The notes beneath the pieces were generated by a model. That model saw nothing but the letters and a program-made list of their open reading frames with translations, did not search any database and was not told the origin of the DNA. 64,000 bases of DNA. Origin: Nannocystis sp. RBIL2. GTDB lineage: Bacteria; Myxococcota_A; Polyangia; Nannocystales; Nannocystaceae. The position numbers and the translations under genes were made by a program. Where the stretch lies: contig NZ_JAPNJW010000002.1 in the NCBI RefSeq assembly GCF_026626745.1, forward strand, positions 5,356,151-5,420,150, written 5' to 3'. Below are positions 49,996-64,000 of this stretch, one piece after another. The first letter of the stretch is position 1, and each line of letters starts with the position of its first letter.

Positions 49996-51213
49996 TCAAG
50001 CGGGCCGAGCCCCTGTTCGTGCGGGTGAATCCGTGAGGCCGGACGATGCGGCGATGCCGTGCGCGATTCGGTCGAAGTGAGCGTCGATGATCGCGCGGAC
50101 CGTGCCGAGGTCTTTTGAAGAATCTCCGCGCGGCTGCTCGCGCAAGGTCTGCAGCGGTCCACGCCAGCGCTCGACGAGGGCGTCGCCCAGGAGCAGGCCG
50201 TCGTCGGCGGGATCTGTCAGCCCGTGCCGGCGCGCGGTCACGATGCGATCCTCCCAGGAGAACAGCCGGAGCAGATTGCGGCTGCGCGAGCGGACTTCGT
50301 CCTCGCGATCGATCACCAGGAAGGGGATCCCCGCGAGCAGCGCGGCGATCGTGCCGTGGTAGGTGTCGTTGATCGAGGCGTCGAACTGCGCCATCAAGGC
50401 GAAGGTCGCCAGCGGGTCCTGGTAGCGCTCGATGTAATGGAAGCGATCTCCGTACTTTTGCTGGATCCGCAGCACCGCCTCGATGTGGTTGTACTGGCGG
50501 CTGTACGGATAGACCCACAGATCGTACTCGTCCAAGAAACTCGGGTCCGCCGCGATCGCGTCGACGATGCCCTCGACGAAGTGCGCCATGACCGAGAGCC
50601 CGAGGATCTTCTTCTCGCGCTTCAAGCGGGGGACCTCGATCCCGCGGAGCACCTCGTGCAGGTCGAGCGAGAGCGTCGGGTCGGGGCAGAACGCGACCTT
50701 GTCGGCGCAGCCGAGCTCTCGCAGCGCGTCGCGGACGTGCTCGGTGCGCACGCCCACGTAGTCAGCGCGCTTGCACAGGCCGCGGAGGCGCTCGGTGTGG
50801 AAGCCGTCGACGATCTCCTCGCGCGACAGGGCCGAGTGCGCCGCGTTGTAGAACACGGGCGGGCTGGGCGCCGCGAGGAACGCCGGCGACTCGAGCAGGA
50901 ACACCGACGGCGCCGGCGGCGGCGCCAGGATGATGTCGCCGCCCAGGACGAGCGCGTCGTAGCCCATGAGGCTGGTCGCCAGCAGGGTCTGGCCCCACTG
51001 CGACGAGAAGTAGCGCAGCTCGCGACCGTGCACGAGCTCGCTGCGGACCCCGTGGAAGCGACCGATCGCGTCCTCCGAATAGATGTCGAACGAGGCGTCG
51101 GGCAGCCGCCGGCCGAGCGCCCGGAGGGCCGCCTCGAGGATGAGGAAACAGCCGGGGTTCCGCTCGCCGAAGTAGCCGCCATACATCCCCACGAGAGCGA
51201 CACGACGCTGCAT
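49996..51213 (-). CDS. Polysaccharide pyruvyl transferase-like enzyme
   Basis: 405 residues from ATG 51213. MQRRVALVGMYGGYFGERNPGCFLILEAALRAL is the usual N-terminal Rossmann start with a Gly-rich loop; ALVLGGDIIL, VGVRTEHVRDALRELG, and INDTYHGTIAALLAGIPFLVIDRE follow the family blocks (the usual S.RLHg...a...g.P is here DTYHGT...AGIP). In RiPP and NRPS clusters members of this group act as ketal-forming, amide-modifying or otherwise unexplained tailoring enzymes. It lies directly after precursor 2, whose hairpin separates the two. Function on the peptide is inferred. Confidence 0.75.
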   Translation of the reverse strand: MQRRVALVGMYGGYFGERNPGCFLILEAALRALGRRLPDASFDIYSEDAIGRFHGVRSELVHGRELRYFSSQWGQTLLATSLMGYDALVLGGDIILAPPPAPSVFLLESPAFLAAPSPPVFYNAAHSALSREEIVDGFHTERLRGLCKRADYVGVRTEHVRDALRELGCADKVAFCPDPTLSLDLHEVLRGIEVPRLKREKKILGLSVMAHFVEGIVDAIAADPSFLDEYDLWVYPYSRQYNHIEAVLRIQQKYGDRFHYIERYQDPLATFALMAQFDASINDTYHGTIAALLAGIPFLVIDREDEVRSRSRNLLRLFSWEDRIVTARRHGLTDPADDGLLLGDALVERWRGPLQTLREQPRGDSSKDLGTVRAIIDAHFDRIAHGIAASSGLTDSPARTGARPA

Positions 51214-51276
51214 GCTGCGGTCTCCAGGCGAACGAGTTCGGGGGTCGAGGGTGGGTATTGGAGGCGAGGAGAAGGT

Positions 51277-51310
51277 GCCCATACACCGTCGCGGTGGACG
51301 GCGTATGGGC
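51277..51310 (-). terminator. Strong hairpin between precursor 2 and the transferase
   Basis: GCCCATAC (51277-51284) pairs with GTATGGGC (51303-51310), and inner CCGTC/GACGG adds five base pairs across a single mismatch. It sits seven bases after the precursor 2 stop. Without a U-run it is more likely an attenuator or stabilising element that makes precursor mRNA exceed transferase mRNA. Confidence 0.6.
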
Positions 51311-51317
51311 GTTCGAG

Positions 51318-51560
51318 TCACCAGCAGACGGACTCGCCGAGGAACATGCTGTCGACCGCCCAGTGCGGCAGGGACAGCGGCGCCAGCGCCTTCGCCGCGA
51401 CGGACCGCACGGCGGAGGAGAGGGCGTGGTTCTCCAGGTTGTATCCGGCCGTCTCGGCGATCTTCAACAGCTCCTGGGGGTTCTTGGCGGCGTTCACCTC
51501 GGCCTGAAGCTTGGTCGAGGCCGCGACCGCGGCGAGAAATTCTGAGGCATCGTTCTTCAT
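51318..51560 (-). CDS. Nif11-type RiPP precursor peptide 2
   Basis: 80 residues. MKNDASEFLAAVAASTKLQAEVNAAKNPQELLKIAETAGYNLEN is a typical Nif11 leader (FL..v......l......a.npqELL.iA...GY.l). AGGAG lies eleven bases before the ATG. The C-terminus LPHWAVDSMFLGESVCW matches precursor 1 in 12 of 17 positions, with conserved LP-WA--S-FLGE-VCW. It has no double-glycine site, so leader removal would need a non-C39 protease such as the clan CD or M28 enzymes nearby. Upstream of the transferase gene in the same direction. Confidence 0.85.
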   Translation of the reverse strand: MKNDASEFLAAVAASTKLQAEVNAAKNPQELLKIAETAGYNLENHALSSAVRSVAAKALAPLSLPHWAVDSMFLGESVCW

Positions 51561-51599
51561 GATTTTTCTACTCCTGACTGCCTACATTAAGGCCCCGTA

Positions 51600-51628
51600 C
51601 GTTAACCACTCTGGATCGGCCGGGTCAA
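51600..51628 (-). promoter_or_regulatory. Candidate promoter of precursor 2
   Basis: On the minus strand TTGACC (51628-51623), 17 bases, then TTAACG (51605-51600). The -10 is weak but the -35 and spacing are good. The leader would be about 33 nt. Another region of the gap may carry the true site. Confidence 0.35.
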
Positions 51629-51807
51629 GGTTAAAGGCCACACACGGCGTCGTGTTCGTCGTTCACGGGATGATGGCCGCGCTCTCTCGATCGCGCGGAG
51701 GCGTGCTCCGCCTGCGCCTGACGGCCGCCGGGCCTGCTGCTGCTGCGAATGCGAACCGCACGCTCGCGCCGGCGAATCGGCGCTGCACGCCGTCGCTCTT
51801 CCTGCCG

Positions 51808-51820
51808 ACAATCGCCATTC
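51808..51820 (-). promoter_or_regulatory. Second copy of the shared 13-bp element
   Basis: Identical to 49855-49867 and in the same orientation relative to its precursor gene, 248 bp upstream of the ATG. Confidence 0.35.
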
Positions 51821-52141
51821 ATGGCCGACCGGACGCTAAGGCGGGCGATTGCGATGATCATGACGAATGCAGCCTCGCCCCGAATGGGGCCCCGGGCGGT
51901 CGCCCAGCGTGAGGCAGATCCAGACCATTGTCGCTCCCCGGGCGCGGCCCGCGGAACGGAGACCCGGCGGCGCGCGGGCGGGTATTTCCCGGCCGAGTGC
52001 GCTCGCCAGCCGAAGCGCGATGGCGGGGCCGCGCCGAGAATGCTGTTTCGCGCGCCCCTGCGGCGGCGCTCGCCGGTGTTCGGAATTTATGTTGGACGCC
52101 GCGCGGGCCTGGCCTAAATTGGCGCCGAACCCGGAGTTGTC

Positions 52142-52684
52142 GTGCCCCCAGAGATCCTCACCAAACGCCTGCGCCTCGACGATCTGACCGCGGATGACGC
52201 CCACGCGCTGTTCACCTACCGCTCCCATCCGGAGGTGACCCGCTTTCAGGGCTGGTGCCCCGCGGCGGTCGAAGACGCCGGGGCCTTCATCGCTCGCAAC
52301 GCGACCAAGCCCTTCAACGAGCACGACTCGTGGTACCAGCTCGCCATCCGCGCCGCGGACACGGGCGCGCTGATCGGCGACTTCGGCGTCCACTTCATCG
52401 GCGACGACGGCCAACAGGCCGAGATCGGCTTCACCATCGATCCCGCGTCCCAGCGCCAGGGCCTCGGCTCCGAGGCGGTGACCGCAGTGCTCGACCACCT
52501 GTTCACCACGCTTCGGAAGCACCGGGTGTACGCGTCGGTCGACCCGCGCAACGAGGCCTCGATGGCGCTGCTGAAGAAGGTCGGTATGCGGCAAGAGGCC
52601 CATTTTCGGGAAAGCCTGTTCTGGAAGGGCGAATGGGTCGACGACGTGGTGTTCGCGCTGCTGCGCTCGGAATGGCGGGCCTAG
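52142..52684 (+). CDS. GNAT acetyltransferase (RimJ/RimL-like)
   Basis: 180 residues from GTG 52142; GGAG nine bases upstream. ILTKRLRLDDLTADDAHALFTYRSHPEVTRFQGW and EIGFTIDPASQRQGLGSEAVTAVLDHLF (acetyl-CoA loop Q.qGlG) and VDPRNEASMALLKKVGMRQEA are the canonical RimJ/RimL blocks. It may acetylate the N-terminus of a peptide or a tRNA-like or aminoglycoside substrate. It faces the carbamoyltransferase; their stops overlap in a single CTAG (52681-52684). Confidence 0.9.
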   Translation: MPPEILTKRLRLDDLTADDAHALFTYRSHPEVTRFQGWCPAAVEDAGAFIARNATKPFNEHDSWYQLAIRAADTGALIGDFGVHFIGDDGQQAEIGFTIDPASQRQGLGSEAVTAVLDHLFTTLRKHRVYASVDPRNEASMALLKKVGMRQEAHFRESLFWKGEWVDDVVFALLRSEWRA

Positions 52685-54402
52685 CTCGGCCGCGACACCA
52701 GGTAGCTCCCCAGCGCGAGGTAGTTGATCCGGGTCGTCATGAACGTCTTGATCGCGTCCTGCGGGGAGCACACGATCGGCTCCGAGTCGTTGAATGACGT
52801 GTTCAGGACCAACGGCACCCCGGTCCTGCGCTCGAACTCGGCGATGAGCTCGTAATACCGCGGGTTGTCGGCGCGGCTCACGAGCTGCGCCCGCACCGTG
52901 TCGTCCTTGTGGATCACCGCCGGGATGCGCTCGCGCTTGTCCGGGCGCACGATCGAGGTCGCCAGCATGTACTTGTTCGCGTCGGCGCCGCCGCCGGCGT
53001 CGAACCACGCGTCGGCCCTGTCGGCGAGGACGCTCGGGCAGAACGGCCGGTAGCGCTCGCGGTGCTTGACCTGCACGTTCATCAGCTCGCGCACATCCTT
53101 GTTGCGCGGGTCGGCCAGCAGGCTGCGGTTGCCGAGCGCGCGCGGCCCCCACTCCATCCGCCCCTGAAACCAGCCGATGATGTGCCCCTCGGTCAAAAGC
53201 CGCGCGACCTCGTGGGTGATGTCGACCTTGCGATGCGGCAGCGAGGTGTGGGCCAGGATCCGCTCGATCTCCGCGTCGCTGTACTCCGGCCCGAGGTAGG
53301 CGTCGGTGAACACGTAGTTGCGGGGCTGGCCGAGCACCTCGGTCCAGATCAGGATCGCCGCCCCGAGCGCGGTCCCGGCGTCGTGCGCGGCCGGTTGGAT
53401 GAACACGTCGTCGAACAGGCCGCTGCGCACGATCTTCCCGTTCGCCGCGCAGTTGAGGGCCACGCCCCCGGCCATGCACAGATTGGGGTAGCTCGCGTGG
53501 TCGAAGTTGGCGAGCACCGCGAACAGCGCCTCCTCGGTCAGCTGTTGCAGGCCGGCGGCCACGTGGGCGTAGGCCTGCCAGTCGTCGACGCCGAAGTCGA
53601 CGGGCTCGCTGCGCCGCGGCAGTTCGAACAGCCGCTCGAGCGGCGAGAAGTCCGGCGACTCGTGGCGCAGCAGGTCCTGATCGACCGCGAGGGTCGACCG
53701 GTCGGTCATGATCCGCGAGAACGCGTCGATCGTCCGCGCTGGGTCGCCGTACGCGGCCAAACCCATGACCTTACACGCGTCGTAGCGGCTGAAGCCGAGG
53801 TAGCGCGACAGCTTCTCCCACACGAAGCCGAGCGAGTTCGGAAAGGTGAAGTCGCGGACCTTCTCGAGGCGCGTGCCCACGCCGTGGTAGAGCGAGGAGC
53901 TGGCCCACTCGCCGATGCCGTCGACCACGAGGACCGCGGCGCGCTCGAACGGCGAGACGTGGAACGCGCTGGCGGCGTGGCACGCGTGGTGCGACAGGAA
54001 GTGGAACTCGCCGCGGAAGCCGGCCTCGCCGAGCTGCTTCTTCGAGGCCAGCACGCCCTCGAGGAATTTCAGCCCGTTCTCCTGGCTCTGGTAGCTCGTC
54101 GCCTCGAGCTCCCACTCGTGCTGATGCGCCCCGGCGCGCCGCCACGCCTCGACCCCGGCCTGCAGCGCCTCGGGGCTGAACGAGTAGCCGACGTGCGCGA
54201 CGTCTTCGAGGCCGATCCCCTCGTGGGCCAGGCAGGCCCGGATCGCCCGCCACGGCAGGACGCTCGTGCTGTCCGGCGTCGAGTGCTTGCCGTGCTTGCG
54301 GCGGTTGAGCCGCTCCTCTTCGATGGCGATCCGCACCACCCCGTCCTTGACCAGGCAGGCGGCAGATTCGTGGTACGCGGCGTTCAGACCGAGGATGTAC
54401 AT
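52681..54402 (-). CDS. NodU/CmcH-type O-carbamoyltransferase
   Basis: 573 residues, full length for the family. HESAACLV near the N-terminus, EERLNRRKHGKH, LSHHACHAASAF (metal-binding His residues), LVVDGIGEWASSSLYHG (the second domain of ASKHA type), CMAGGVALNCAANGK, and GRMEWGPRALGNRSLLADPR are all present. It transfers carbamoyl from carbamoyl phosphate via carbamoyl-AMP to hydroxyls or sugars of natural products. It starts 7 bp after the NRPS stop codon and is surely co-translated with it, so it probably carbamoylates the NRPS product, perhaps at a Ser/Thr or sugar. Confidence 0.9.
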   Translation of the reverse strand: MYILGLNAAYHESAACLVKDGVVRIAIEEERLNRRKHGKHSTPDSTSVLPWRAIRACLAHEGIGLEDVAHVGYSFSPEALQAGVEAWRRAGAHQHEWELEATSYQSQENGLKFLEGVLASKKQLGEAGFRGEFHFLSHHACHAASAFHVSPFERAAVLVVDGIGEWASSSLYHGVGTRLEKVRDFTFPNSLGFVWEKLSRYLGFSRYDACKVMGLAAYGDPARTIDAFSRIMTDRSTLAVDQDLLRHESPDFSPLERLFELPRRSEPVDFGVDDWQAYAHVAAGLQQLTEEALFAVLANFDHASYPNLCMAGGVALNCAANGKIVRSGLFDDVFIQPAAHDAGTALGAAILIWTEVLGQPRNYVFTDAYLGPEYSDAEIERILAHTSLPHRKVDITHEVARLLTEGHIIGWFQGRMEWGPRALGNRSLLADPRNKDVRELMNVQVKHRERYRPFCPSVLADRADAWFDAGGGADANKYMLATSIVRPDKRERIPAVIHKDDTVRAQLVSRADNPRYYELIAEFERRTGVPLVLNTSFNDSEPIVCSPQDAIKTFMTTRINYLALGSYLVSRPS

Positions 54403-54409
54403 GGTGCCC

Positions 54410-64000
<9,591 letters not shown>

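Larger units (their letters stand above)
51561..52141. other. Regulatory gap between precursor 2 and the GNAT gene
   Basis: 581 bp with no supportable gene. It contains a candidate promoter for precursor 2 and the shared 13-bp element. GC content is lower near 51590-51660 than elsewhere. It divides the minus-strand precursor/transferase unit from a plus-strand GNAT. Confidence 0.6.

Overview
The window is very GC-rich, and its strongest lineage markers are myxobacterial: Thr/Ser/Asp-rich lipoproteins with Cys-rich or FG-GAP domains, a MYXO-CTERM-like sorting tail, a TIGR02996-type N-terminus on an FHA/GGDEF protein, several hybrid sensor kinases, and LRR/SUKH-like accessory proteins. I infer a member of the Myxococcota, most likely Nannocystineae. 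Because of the GC content almost every real gene has long antisense shadow frames. Genes were chosen from recognisable domains, signal peptides, start/stop coupling and ribosome binding sites.

Layout. 1-2.6 kb (minus): four tightly packed genes resembling part of an FtsH-linked 'ternary' conflict system: AAA+ N-terminus, two small uncharacterised proteins and an NrdG-like radical SAM protein. 2.7-7 kb: an LRR/zinc-ribbon/SDR fusion, a small region bounded by a 28-bp inverted repeat, and hypothetical genes. 7-18 kb: FHA plus degenerate GGDEF protein, a three-gene DyP peroxidase operon, an FG-GAP lipoprotein, an aberrant EF-Tu-like GTPase, a Ham1-like fusion, a methyltransferase and a Thr-rich lipoprotein. 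18-25 kb: an RbfA-like/RtcB pair, a large lipoprotein, a SWIM-SNF2 helicase and a small lipoprotein. 25-33 kb: a YCII protein after a canonical intrinsic terminator, then an envelope module (TlpA thioredoxin, DUF3570 barrel, Asp/Lys-rich lipoprotein, membrane SpeE-like protein, membrane/cytochrome-like protein, a MYXO-CTERM plus DUF4266 fusion, and a DUF2271 lipoprotein). 33-41 kb: two sensor kinases, methanethiol oxidase with a His-rich membrane partner, and a V4R-small protein-hybrid kinase operon. 41-46 kb: SUKH-like protein, a protein with a histone H1-like Lys/Ala tail, an AraC regulator divergent from a lipoprotein, and an HTTM-like membrane protein.

46.5-64 kb is the most striking part and looks like an undescribed natural-product locus. 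It has two Nif11-type precursor peptides with the same unusual C-terminus (FLGE-P/S-VCW). Each has its own candidate promoter and a strong hairpin directly after it. They sit with a polysaccharide-pyruvyl-transferase-like enzyme, a clan-CD (CHAT/C25-like) cysteine protease, an M28 peptidase, a GNAT, a NodU/CmcH carbamoyltransferase, and a large NRPS that runs off the right edge. The NRPS has at least three modules, one adenylation domain with a ~250-residue insertion, one condensation domain with an altered motif, and no thioesterase. The layout suggests a RiPP, or a RiPP/NRPS hybrid, whose product is carbamoylated and proteolytically trimmed. That role is inference.

A dispersed family of short palindromes built on GGACATGTCC / ACATGTCC-N4-GGACATGT occurs about 17 times between 3 and 46 kb, both between genes and inside reading frames. 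I found none in the natural-product region.
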